From Rhodospirillales bacterium (GTDB taxonomy: Bacteria > Pseudomonadota > Alphaproteobacteria > Rhodospirillales > JAPHRK01), in assembly GCA_026196105.1 (NCBI GenBank), contig JAPHRK010000011.1, forward strand, positions 1 through 64,000: a stretch of 64,000 bases of DNA, written 5' to 3'. Of this stretch, positions 35,999 through 44,265 are shown one piece after another. Both the position numbers and the translations under genes were made by a program. Within the stretch, counting starts at the first letter, position 1. Every line of letters starts with the position of its first letter. A model generated the notes under the pieces. It did no database searches. It was not told where the DNA came from and saw nothing but the letters and a program-made list of their open reading frames with translations.

Positions 35999-38116
35999 AT
36001 GACAATGAAAATAGGCATCGACGTCGGGGGGACATTCACCGACTTCCTTTTTGTGAAAGAAGGAGAAGACCCTAAGATTTTTAAAACCCTCTCCACCCCC
36101 AGTGATCCCTCCATCGCCGTAATGAATGGCCTGAAGGATATCGCTGCGAGTGTTGATCCAGATATGGCGCTAAACGATTTTGTATCTCAAGTGGATACCA
36201 TTGTTCATGGCACCACTGTGACCACCAACGCGACCCTGACAAGAAGGGGGGCCAAATCAGGCCTTATCACGACCAAGGGTGTCCGGGATGCCTTGGAGAT
36301 GCGTCGAGGTATTCGGGAAGAGCAATATAACAACCGTTACACCAATGTTGAGCCTCTCGTTGAGCGTTACCTCCGTATAGGTGTTGAAGGTCGCTTAGAT
36401 CGTAATGGTAAAGAGGTTGATCCTCTTAACCTTGATGATGTCCGTGCTGCAGTTAAATTGTTCAAAAAAGAAGACGTTAAAGCAGTCGCTATCTGCTTCA
36501 TGAATTCCTTTGCTAACCCTGAGCAAGAACAAGCCGCTGCCGACTTGGTCCGCAAGGAAATGCCTGAGGCTTATCTCACGGTTTCTTCTGATTTGCTCCC
36601 CTCTATTCGTTTTTACGAGCGGGTGAGCTCCACTGCGCTAAACACCTACATTGGCCCTATTCTTGATCACTACCTCAACCAACTCCAAGATCGCCTCAAA
36701 GAGGCTGGCTTTGGTGGTTTGTTGCTTATCATGCAATCAAATGGTGGCGTTATGTCACCAGATGTTGCGCGTGAAAAAGCTGCCCTAACCTTGCTCTCAG
36801 GTCCGGCTGCTGGTCCTGGCGCTGGTTTGGTGTATGCACAGGCTCACGGCGAAGATAAGTGTATTGTTACTGATATGGGCGGTACCAGTTTCGAAGCCGC
36901 TCTTGTGGTTGATGGCCCGATCATGGTGAATGAAGGTGAAATTGATCGTCACCGTATCGCTCTGCCTATGCTTGGTATCCATACCATTGGTGCTGGCGGT
37001 GGTTCTGTCGGCTGGATTGATGAAGGCGGCTTGCTCCGTATGGGGCCAGAAAGTGCGGGTGCTGATCCCGGACCTGCTTGTTATCAGAAAGGTGGTGCCA
37101 AACCTGCCACCACTGATGCCAATGTTATTCTTGGTTACTTAAACCCCGGCTTCTTTGCAGGCGGTAAAATGTCTTTGGACGTTGACGCCTCACGCAAAGC
37201 TGTTGAAGAGCATGTTGCTAAGCCACTTGGTTTGACCATCGAAGAAGCTGCTGCTGGTATGTACCGGGTTGCTTGTAACAACATGGCGCAAGGTGTTCGG
37301 GAAGTGACCATCAAACGTGGTTTTGATCCACGGGAATTCCCCATGATCGTGGCTGGTGGTGCTGGACCAATTCACTCTTGCACGATTTGCGAAGAGTTAG
37401 AAGCGCCTTTCCAGATTGTTCCACGGGCAAGCTCGATCCTTTGTGCTGTCGGCATGTTGATGAGCGATCTTAAACATGATTTTGTTCGTACATATGTCTC
37501 CCCACTTGTTGGCGCAGATTGGTCGACGTTAGGTAAAATCATTGGTGATATGAAAGGCGAGGGCGCGAAACTCCTGACCGAAGAACGTATTGCAGAAGAC
37601 CAGCGGGAATACTTCATCAAGTTTGATTGTCGCTACCTCAAACAATTTCATGAGGTCTCTTTCGTCGTTCCGGCGGATGCCTTTGATGCCAAAGATGAGC
37701 AGGCAATCGCTGAAGCGTTCCATGCTGAGCATAACCGTCTTTACGGTTACTCTCTCAAAGGAGATGAAACGGCTCCTGTTGAAATCATTAACGTTCGTGT
37801 TCAGGCGGTGGGTCAAGCTGACAAACCTAACTTTGCGGCGGAAGAATACAACGGCAATGATGCGAGCCACGCCCGTAAAGGTGAACGCCCAGTTTATGTG
37901 CCTGAGGATAATGAATTTAAAACCGTCTCAATTTTCGATGGTCATGATTTGAAATACGGCAACCACATTGAAGGCCCGGCGATGATCGAGTCTGAAACTA
38001 CTGCGATTTTTGTCAGCGGTTCATTTAACTGTGTTGTCGATAAGCTGGGTTCGTACGCCCTTTATAAAAAAGGCCGTGAAGACCTTGTTGCTGCTACTCT
38101 GAAGGGAGAAGGATAA
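35999..38116 (+). CDS. Hydantoinase/oxoprolinase/acetone carboxylase alpha-type subunit (HyuA-like)
   Basis: A 705-residue ASKHA-fold ATPase subunit. It begins KIGIDVGGTFTDFLFVKEG, then IVHGTTVTTNATLTRRGAKS, and later VTDMGGTSFEAALV and the GAGGGSVGWID segment, all typical of HyuA/AcxA. With a B subunit these proteins couple ATP to ring opening of lactams/hydantoins or to carboxylation of ketones. Which reaction applies is open: there is no gamma subunit gene of acetone carboxylase here. One-base overlap (TAATG) with HyuB. Confidence 0.92.
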   Translation: MTMKIGIDVGGTFTDFLFVKEGEDPKIFKTLSTPSDPSIAVMNGLKDIAASVDPDMALNDFVSQVDTIVHGTTVTTNATLTRRGAKSGLITTKGVRDALEMRRGIREEQYNNRYTNVEPLVERYLRIGVEGRLDRNGKEVDPLNLDDVRAAVKLFKKEDVKAVAICFMNSFANPEQEQAAADLVRKEMPEAYLTVSSDLLPSIRFYERVSSTALNTYIGPILDHYLNQLQDRLKEAGFGGLLLIMQSNGGVMSPDVAREKAALTLLSGPAAGPGAGLVYAQAHGEDKCIVTDMGGTSFEAALVVDGPIMVNEGEIDRHRIALPMLGIHTIGAGGGSVGWIDEGGLLRMGPESAGADPGPACYQKGGAKPATTDANVILGYLNPGFFAGGKMSLDVDASRKAVEEHVAKPLGLTIEEAAAGMYRVACNNMAQGVREVTIKRGFDPREFPMIVAGGAGPIHSCTICEELEAPFQIVPRASSILCAVGMLMSDLKHDFVRTYVSPLVGADWSTLGKIIGDMKGEGAKLLTEERIAEDQREYFIKFDCRYLKQFHEVSFVVPADAFDAKDEQAIAEAFHAEHNRLYGYSLKGDETAPVEIINVRVQAVGQADKPNFAAEEYNGNDASHARKGERPVYVPEDNEFKTVSIFDGHDLKYGNHIEGPAMIESETTAIFVSGSFNCVVDKLGSYALYKKGREDLVAATLKGEG

Positions 38117-39786
38117 TGAGTAAAGTTGATCCAATCCTACTGTCTGTTTATGCGCGTACCTTTAAGTCCATCACCGACGAAATGTCTATGTCGGTGCAGA
38201 TGACCACGCGTTCACCCATCTTGTGTGAAGCGAAAGACTTTGTTACCGGACTGTATGACGCAGAAGGTAATATGCTGGAGCAGACCGAGAACTTGCCGAT
38301 CCTGGCTTTCTCATTGGCTCCTGTTTGTAAGTACATCATTGAATATTACGAGGGCGATTTTAGCCCTGGAGACGTGATCTTCCACAACGATGTGTTTAGC
38401 CTCGGTAATCAAAACAACGACGTTGCTGTATTCAAGCCGATCTTCCACGAAGAGACACTTGTTGGTTGGGCTGCGGTTAAAGGACACCAAGCTGATATCG
38501 GCGGTAACGTTCGCGGTGGCTATAACCCAAATGCAACGGAAGTCTGGCAGGAAGCCTTGCGTATTCCTCCGGTTAAAGTTTACGAAGGCGGCAAGCTCAA
38601 AAAAGACGTTTGGGATTTGATCTTCGCCAATATCCGCCTCGACATTGTTTCTCACGATATGCGGGCTCAAATGGGGGCTTGTACTGTGGGCGAACGTCGC
38701 TTGCAGGATGTGATTAAGAAGTATGGTCTTGAGAGCTACAACGCTCACAAAGCCGCTTTGTTTGAAGCATCTCGCAAAATGATGGAAGCGGAACTCAGCC
38801 AAATTCCTAACGGTGTTTATAACGGCGAAGGCATGATTTACTTCGATGGCCATAACCAAGGCACGGAGTTTACCATCCGGGTTGAGATCACCGTTATGGA
38901 TAAGAGTATCAAGTTTGATTACAGCAAAACAGATGCTCAAACCGATGGCTTTGTGAACGGTACTTTCACCTCAAGCGCTTCCGCGACAATTTTGACGTTG
39001 CTGCAAATGGTTAACCCGGACATCCCTCACAACGAGGGCATGATCAAGCCAATGGAAATTATTATTCCAGAAGGTACGGTGCTTAATGCTAGCTATCCGA
39101 AAGCAACCACCTTTGGTAACCACCTTTGCCCACCAAATGCGGATGCTATCATCCGCGCCCTAGCCCCAGTTATTCCTGACCGGGTAACAGCTGGCTGGAA
39201 CAACCTTCTCTGCTCGTTGACCACTGGCCACGATGAAGAGAAGGGTGATGATTACGTGGATATTGGCTTCATGGGTCTTAAGGGTGGCTCCGGCGCGATG
39301 ATCGGAACCGATGGTTATGACCATATTGGAATGATTGACGCTTCTGGTGGGTTACTTGATCAAGATTATGAAATGTTCGAACAAACCACGCCCCATCTGC
39401 TAACAAAACATGAATTCCTTGAAGATTCTGCCGGTGCCGGACAGTGGCGCGGTGGCTTGGGTGTTGAGACTGAATTTGTTATCGGCTCTGAAGATACCCA
39501 GTTGGTTACCTTCGGTGATGGTGATTTTGAAGCTGCTTTTGGTCTCAATGGTGGTGAGGGTAGTATCCTCAATATTATTGAGATGACCTACCCAGATGGC
39601 ACGCATGTTGTTCCTAATAATAAAGATCTGATTGAGGGTGTTCCTAAAGGAACCGTCTATCACCAAATCGCTGGTGGCGGGGGCGGAAATGGCGATCCTA
39701 AAAAACGGGATCGGGAATTATTGAAACGCGAAGTGCGCAACGGCATTATTTCAGAAGCAATGGCGAGGGACAGTTATGGACTTTGA
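38116..39786 (+). CDS. Hydantoinase B/oxoprolinase-type subunit (HyuB-like)
   Basis: A 556-residue partner of HyuA. Landmarks: EMSMSVQMTTRSPILCEAKD, PGDVIFHNDVFSLGNQNNDV and GHQADIGGNVRGG, where the aspartate and histidine residues build the metal site, and later the GGGGNGDPKKRD end. In characterised enzymes this subunit carries the hydrolase or carboxylase centre. The two genes overlap, so a fixed A:B complex is expected. It overlaps the next gene by 11 bases. Confidence 0.92.
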   Translation: MSKVDPILLSVYARTFKSITDEMSMSVQMTTRSPILCEAKDFVTGLYDAEGNMLEQTENLPILAFSLAPVCKYIIEYYEGDFSPGDVIFHNDVFSLGNQNNDVAVFKPIFHEETLVGWAAVKGHQADIGGNVRGGYNPNATEVWQEALRIPPVKVYEGGKLKKDVWDLIFANIRLDIVSHDMRAQMGACTVGERRLQDVIKKYGLESYNAHKAALFEASRKMMEAELSQIPNGVYNGEGMIYFDGHNQGTEFTIRVEITVMDKSIKFDYSKTDAQTDGFVNGTFTSSASATILTLLQMVNPDIPHNEGMIKPMEIIIPEGTVLNASYPKATTFGNHLCPPNADAIIRALAPVIPDRVTAGWNNLLCSLTTGHDEEKGDDYVDIGFMGLKGGSGAMIGTDGYDHIGMIDASGGLLDQDYEMFEQTTPHLLTKHEFLEDSAGAGQWRGGLGVETEFVIGSEDTQLVTFGDGDFEAAFGLNGGEGSILNIIEMTYPDGTHVVPNNKDLIEGVPKGTVYHQIAGGGGGNGDPKKRDRELLKREVRNGIISEAMARDSYGL

Positions 39787-40909
39787 GCTTTCTGAAGAGC
39801 AGAGGGCCATTCAGGATACCTTCGCCCGGTTCTGTGATGAGCGCATAGCGCCACAAGCAGAAGCGTTGGATGAAGCCCATGCCTACCCCAAAGAGTTGGT
39901 CGAAGAACTTGGAGAACTAGGTTTTTACGGCTTTCGCTACAGTGAAGAGTCTGGAGGATCAGGTCTTGATCTCTTGACCTATACCTTAGCTATTGAGGAA
40001 ATCTCTCGTGGCTCAATGTCTTTGGCAGGTGCAGTGACCATGCAATCGCTCATGGGAACCAAGTTTCTGGAGATGCTCGGTAATGAGGACATTCGCACCC
40101 GTTTGTTCCAACCCGCTCTTGAAGGCAAAAAGATCGGTGGCATCTGCATGACTGAGCCAAATGCCGGGTCTGATTTGGGAAGCCTCGCAACTACGGCAAC
40201 CAAAGTTGACGGCGGCTGGGTTCTCAATGGTCAAAAGATTTGGATTACCGCTGCGCCTAATGCTGATTTTTTCACCGTCTTTGCTCGTGCTGGCGAAGAG
40301 AAGAAGCTCACCATCTTCCTGGTAGAGAAAGATTTCAAAGGCTTGGTTGTTGGCCGTTCCATTGAGAAAATGGGCGTTTGGGCTTTGCCGACTTCTGAAC
40401 TGGCTTTGGATGACTGTTTTGTCCCTGACACCCACATGCTGAGTAAAGAAGTAGGTGATGGCGAACAGCACCTTCGCAAGCTCTTAGCTGAGATCAGGAT
40501 TGTAACGGGAGCTTTAGCTGTTGGTCTTGGTCGGGCGGCATTAGACTCTGCCATTCAATATGCTGGTGAGCGTAAACAATTTGGCAAAGCGATTAATCGC
40601 TTTCAGGCGATCCAGCTAAAACTTGCAGATATGGCAACAGAGCTTGAAGCCGCAGGTCATCTTGTGCGCTATGCAGCTTGGCTCAAAGACAACGACAAGC
40701 CGCACCATAAACAAGCAGCTATGGCGAAGCTTTTTGCTTCTGAAACGGCTGCTAAGGTTGCGGATCAAGCCGCACGGGTTTCAGCCTCTTACGGCTTTGC
40801 AATGGAATACCCGTTCCAACGTTATTTACGTGATGTTCGTTTCACCCTGATCGGTGGTGGAACCAGTGAAATTCTTAAATTGATAATCGCGAAGGAGCTT
40901 TCTTCATGA
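39776..40909 (+). CDS. Acyl-CoA dehydrogenase-family flavoprotein
   Basis: A 377-residue member. Signatures: CMTEPNAGSDLGSLAT (124-139), WVLNGQKIWITAAPNADF and RKQFGKAINRFQAIQ. The usual catalytic glutamate of the YEGT motif is replaced: the segment is FTLIGGGTSEILK (358-368), with G361 in its place. Isovaleryl-type enzymes have the base on another helix; here the nearest candidate is E239 in LLAEIRIV, one position off by my alignment. It may use a branched substrate, or not be a classical dehydrogenase. Four-base ATGA overlap with the B12 subunit gene. Confidence 0.88.
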   Translation: MDFELSEEQRAIQDTFARFCDERIAPQAEALDEAHAYPKELVEELGELGFYGFRYSEESGGSGLDLLTYTLAIEEISRGSMSLAGAVTMQSLMGTKFLEMLGNEDIRTRLFQPALEGKKIGGICMTEPNAGSDLGSLATTATKVDGGWVLNGQKIWITAAPNADFFTVFARAGEEKKLTIFLVEKDFKGLVVGRSIEKMGVWALPTSELALDDCFVPDTHMLSKEVGDGEQHLRKLLAEIRIVTGALAVGLGRAALDSAIQYAGERKQFGKAINRFQAIQLKLADMATELEAAGHLVRYAAWLKDNDKPHHKQAAMAKLFASETAAKVADQAARVSASYGFAMEYPFQRYLRDVRFTLIGGGTSEILKLIIAKELSS

Positions 40910-41301
40910 GTGACAAAAAGATCAGAGTATTGATCGCCAAACCAGGTCTAGATGGTCACGATCAAGGGGCTAAAGTAGTTGTTCGTGCCCTGATGGATGC
41001 GGGTATGGAGGTCATCTATACAGGGCTTCGTCAATCCCCTGAAGCGGTTGCTAATACTGCGGCTCAGGAAGATGTGGATGTGATTGGCCTATCCAGCATG
41101 GCAGGCTCGCATCTTTCGTTTTGCAAGCGCTTGAAGGTCCTTATCGATGAAAACGGTATTGACGATAAGCTATGGCTTGTCGGTGGCAATATCCCACCAC
41201 AAGACCATGAAGAAGTTTTGAAAATCGGTGTTGATGCCATCTTTGCTCAAGGCAGCAAAATGGAAACCTTCATTGAGTATATCCGGGAGAACGTCAAATG
41301 A
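40906..41301 (+). CDS. B12-binding small subunit of an acyl-CoA mutase
   Basis: A 131-residue cobalamin-binding protein. It starts with the base-off/His-on motif: GLDGHDQGAKVV, with D16-x-H18-x-x-G21, H18 being the lower cobalt ligand, followed by DVIGLSSMAGSH and the LVGGNIPPQDH segment of the Rossmann-like fold. It is the separate small chain found in archaeal methylmalonyl-CoA mutase, isobutyryl-CoA mutase and 2-hydroxyisobutyryl-CoA mutase. ATGA overlaps on both sides show tight coupling with its neighbours. Confidence 0.94.
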   Translation: MSDKKIRVLIAKPGLDGHDQGAKVVVRALMDAGMEVIYTGLRQSPEAVANTAAQEDVDVIGLSSMAGSHLSFCKRLKVLIDENGIDDKLWLVGGNIPPQDHEEVLKIGVDAIFAQGSKMETFIEYIRENVK

Positions 41302-42902
41302 GTTACCGTTTAGATGATGGTCGGGTAGTTAATGAATCTGGCATTGAAATTAAAACCAGCTACGGCCCCGAAGATGTAGAGGCAAGTGGGGGCACTGAGA
41401 TGATCGGTGAGCCGGGGCAATACCCATTTACCCGTGGCATCCACAAAGACATGTATCGCAAACGCCCCTTTACAATGCGCCAGTACGCTGGCTTTGGTAA
41501 TCCGGCCGATACCAATGAGCGGTTTAAATATTTGATCTCTAATGGTCAAACCGGCCTTAATGTGGCCTTTGATCTACCCACCCAAATTGGGTTGGATTCG
41601 GATGACCCAATGGCCGATGGTGAAATTGGTCGGGTAGGTATGTCTATTGATACCTTAAAGGATTTTGAAATCGCCTTTGACGGGATTGATCTAGAAAAAA
41701 TAACTGTTTCTATGACCATCAACGGTTCTGCTGCTATTGCCATCGCGATGTATTTAGCCATGGCGGAAAAGCGGGGCTATGATGTTTCCAAACTTCGTGG
41801 CACAGCGCAAAACGATATCCTCAAAGAATTCATTGGTCGTGGTACCTGGATTTTCCCGGTCGAAGCCTCCGTGAAGCTTGTTGTTGATACCATTGAGTAT
41901 TGCGCTAAGAATGCACCAAAATACAGCCCGGTCAGTGTTTGCGGTTATCACATTCGTGAGTCTGGTGCTAACCCGGCTCAAGAGATCGCTTATGCTTTCT
42001 GTATTGCTAAAGCTTATGCCGACGAAACCCTCAAGCGTGGTCTCGATATTGATGAGTTTGCCGGGCGTCTATCCTATAACCTCAACCTCTTTGGCTCCCT
42101 TTGGGAGCAGGTTGCTAAATTCCGGGCCGCTCGTGGTCTGTGGGCCAAGATCATTAAAGAAGAATACGGCGCTACTGATCCAAAATCCATGTGGCTGCGG
42201 ATGATTGCTGGCGGCGGCGGCGGCGGTTTGACTTTTGAACAGCCTGAAGTAAATATCGTTCGTGGCGCTTATTATGCCTTGATTTCGGCTCTGTCTGGCA
42301 CCCAAACCATGGCTCTTTGTTCTTACGATGAAGCTTACACCATCCCCACCGAATATTCAGCTCGGGTTTCTTTGCGGACCATGCAGTTGTTGGTCGAAGA
42401 AATGGGTTTAGCTGATACGGTCGATCCTATGGCTGGCTCTTATTATATGGAGACCATGACCAACCAAATCCGGGACAAGATTGTTGAGATTATGAAAGAC
42501 GTGGATGACCAAGGCGGTATCATCAAACTGGTCTCCACAGGTGAAATCCAATCGGCTGTTTCTTCTCAAGCTTACACCATGCAGAAAGACATCCAAGAAG
42601 GTCGCTTTAAGAAGGTCGGTGTTAACTGTTACGAGATGGAAGAAGAAGAGAAGGAAGTTGAGTTCCATCCTTATAACGAGGAAGACGCCAAGTTTCAGAT
42701 TAAAAGCATGAACAAGGTGAAATCCGAGCGCGACCAAGGTGCCGTTGATACGGCCCTGGCGAAGGTTAAAGCGGCTGCTAAAAATGATGAAAATACAATG
42801 CCAGCGATTGTTGAGGCGGTAAAAGCCTACGCTTCAGTTGGTGAAATTACCAATGCCCTCACCGATGTCTTCGGACATTACCAAGAACCGATCCGGTTTT
42901 AG
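41298..42902 (+). CDS. B12-dependent acyl-CoA mutase large subunit, unassigned specificity
   Basis: A 534-residue TIM-barrel chain. Aligning by eye to Propionibacterium methylmalonyl-CoA mutase gives Y63 for Tyr89 (TMRQYAGFG), Q171 for Gln197, R181 for Arg207 (EFIGRGTWIFP) and Y217/H218 for Tyr243/His244. Tyr89 and Arg207 bind the substrate carboxylate; isobutyryl- and hydroxyisobutyryl-CoA mutases change both. So a carboxylate-bearing substrate (methylmalonyl-like) is favoured. However, the loop that carries His328 and Gln330 is replaced here by I303-A304 and six glycines (305-310). Such a loop is unlike the characterised enzymes I can recall. It carbon-skeleton-rearranges an acyl-CoA together with the small subunit. 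Confidence 0.92.
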   Translation: MSYRLDDGRVVNESGIEIKTSYGPEDVEASGGTEMIGEPGQYPFTRGIHKDMYRKRPFTMRQYAGFGNPADTNERFKYLISNGQTGLNVAFDLPTQIGLDSDDPMADGEIGRVGMSIDTLKDFEIAFDGIDLEKITVSMTINGSAAIAIAMYLAMAEKRGYDVSKLRGTAQNDILKEFIGRGTWIFPVEASVKLVVDTIEYCAKNAPKYSPVSVCGYHIRESGANPAQEIAYAFCIAKAYADETLKRGLDIDEFAGRLSYNLNLFGSLWEQVAKFRAARGLWAKIIKEEYGATDPKSMWLRMIAGGGGGGLTFEQPEVNIVRGAYYALISALSGTQTMALCSYDEAYTIPTEYSARVSLRTMQLLVEEMGLADTVDPMAGSYYMETMTNQIRDKIVEIMKDVDDQGGIIKLVSTGEIQSAVSSQAYTMQKDIQEGRFKKVGVNCYEMEEEEKEVEFHPYNEEDAKFQIKSMNKVKSERDQGAVDTALAKVKAAAKNDENTMPAIVEAVKAYASVGEITNALTDVFGHYQEPIRF

Positions 42903-42915
42903 GAGCTTGAAAAAT

Positions 42916-43779
42916 ATGAGTGAAATACAAAATTATGAAACGCCAAATTCGGTTTCCGAAGCGGCCGACATTCTTGCCAAAGGGGATGTGACCATCCTGG
43001 CTGGCGGAACCGATTTGATGGTGCAAGTGGATGCTGGACGGGTTGAATATAAATCTACCTTGATGAATATCCGCCGGGTTGAGGGGTTACGGGGCATTTC
43101 TGACGAAGGTGATCACCTTCGTGTTGGGGCATTAACGACAATAACCGACTTGCTTGAAAGTGATTTAATTGCCGAGCATGGTACGATTTTGACGGAAGCT
43201 GCTGATGCTTTTGCATCTGTGCAAATTCGCAATGCTGGTACCATCGGTGGCAATATCTCCAATGCGTCTCCCGCTGGCGATACCTTGGTGCCTCTGGTAG
43301 TACTCAACGCAGAAGTCGAGTTGGCATCAAAGCCGAATGGATCAATCGTTACTCGAACTATCCCAATTAAAGATTATTTTACTGGACCAGGTAAAACCAA
43401 AAAAGAAGACAGTGAGCTATTGGTAGCGGTGATTATCCCAAAACCCGCTGCTGGTTTTGTCTCGACCTTTGATAAGTTTGGTAGCCGTCCGGCGCTTGAT
43501 ATTTCCACGGTCTCCGTCGGTCTTGGCGGTGTGCTTAAAGACGGTGCGCTTACAGATGTACGGGTGGCTTTTGGGGCGGTTGCTCCTGTGCCGCTCAAAG
43601 CAACGGCAACGGAAGCAGCGACTGAAGGCAAAAAGCTCGATGAAGCAACAATTGATGCCATTGCTGCTACGGCGAAAGATGAGGTTAATCCCATCGACGA
43701 TGTGCGGGCCACTGCTTGGTACCGCAAAGAAATGATTGAAAGTTCAATGAAAAAGGTGCTCCGCCATGTCAGCAAATAA
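42916..43779 (+). CDS. Molybdenum hydroxylase FAD subunit (XdhB/CoxM family)
   Basis: A 287-residue flavin subunit of a xanthine dehydrogenase-family enzyme. FAD contacts: ILAGGTDLMVQVDAGR and the loop AGTIGGNISNASPAGDT. It lacks the cysteine insertion that marks 4-hydroxybenzoyl-CoA reductase, so the complex is more likely a hydroxylase or dehydrogenase than a dearomatising reductase. Start ATG 42916 follows the AGGAG that includes the mutase stop. It overlaps the iron-sulfur subunit gene by 14 bases. Confidence 0.93.
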   Translation: MSEIQNYETPNSVSEAADILAKGDVTILAGGTDLMVQVDAGRVEYKSTLMNIRRVEGLRGISDEGDHLRVGALTTITDLLESDLIAEHGTILTEAADAFASVQIRNAGTIGGNISNASPAGDTLVPLVVLNAEVELASKPNGSIVTRTIPIKDYFTGPGKTKKEDSELLVAVIIPKPAAGFVSTFDKFGSRPALDISTVSVGLGGVLKDGALTDVRVAFGAVAPVPLKATATEAATEGKKLDEATIDAIAATAKDEVNPIDDVRATAWYRKEMIESSMKKVLRHVSK

Positions 43780-44254
43780 AAAGATGCTTACTCGTGAAAT
43801 TAATTTCACCCTTAACGGTAGTCCTGTCCAGGTGTCCGTTCCTGTTGCCGAGAATGCTCTGATCATGCTGCGGGAAGAGCTTAACCTTACCGGAACCAAA
43901 TATGGTTGTGGTGAAGGCGAGTGCGGTGCTTGCTCCATTTTGATGGACGGTGAGTCTGTTAATGCCTGCCTGATGTTTGCTGTTGATTGTGATGGCCGTG
44001 AAATTGTTACTGTCGAAGGCCTTGCCCAAGATGAGGTCAATGACCAGCTAAGAGATGCCTTTGTTGAAAAGGGCGCTGTTCAATGTGGCTTCTGTTCACC
44101 AGGAATGATGATCGCAGCCAAAGCATTGCTCGACAAGAAACCCAACGCTAACCGCGATGAAATCAAACGTGGCTTAGAAGGTAATATCTGTCGCTGCACA
44201 GGCTATGTGAAAATTATTGATGCAGTAGCTGCCGTTAGCGGAACCAACCAGTAG
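43766..44254 (+). CDS. Molybdenum hydroxylase 2Fe-2S subunit (XdhC/CoxS family)
   Basis: A 162-residue electron-transfer subunit with two clusters: the plant-type site GCGEGECGACSILMDG...NAC and the helical site QCGFCSPGMM...NICRCTGY. All eight cysteines are present. It passes electrons from the molybdenum centre to FAD. Sits between the FAD and molybdenum subunit genes, the medium-small-large order known from CO dehydrogenase-like operons. Confidence 0.95.
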   Translation: MSANKKMLTREINFTLNGSPVQVSVPVAENALIMLREELNLTGTKYGCGEGECGACSILMDGESVNACLMFAVDCDGREIVTVEGLAQDEVNDQLRDAFVEKGAVQCGFCSPGMMIAAKALLDKKPNANRDEIKRGLEGNICRCTGYVKIIDAVAAVSGTNQ

Positions 44255-44265
44255 GAGAGCTTGAT

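Noticed and set aside
38311-38940. Minus-strand 209-codon open frame
   Set aside because: It lies wholly inside the HyuB gene on the opposite strand and resembles no protein family.
35999-39786. Acetone carboxylase
   Set aside because: Only two subunits of HyuAB type are present; no gamma subunit gene or linked activator follows.
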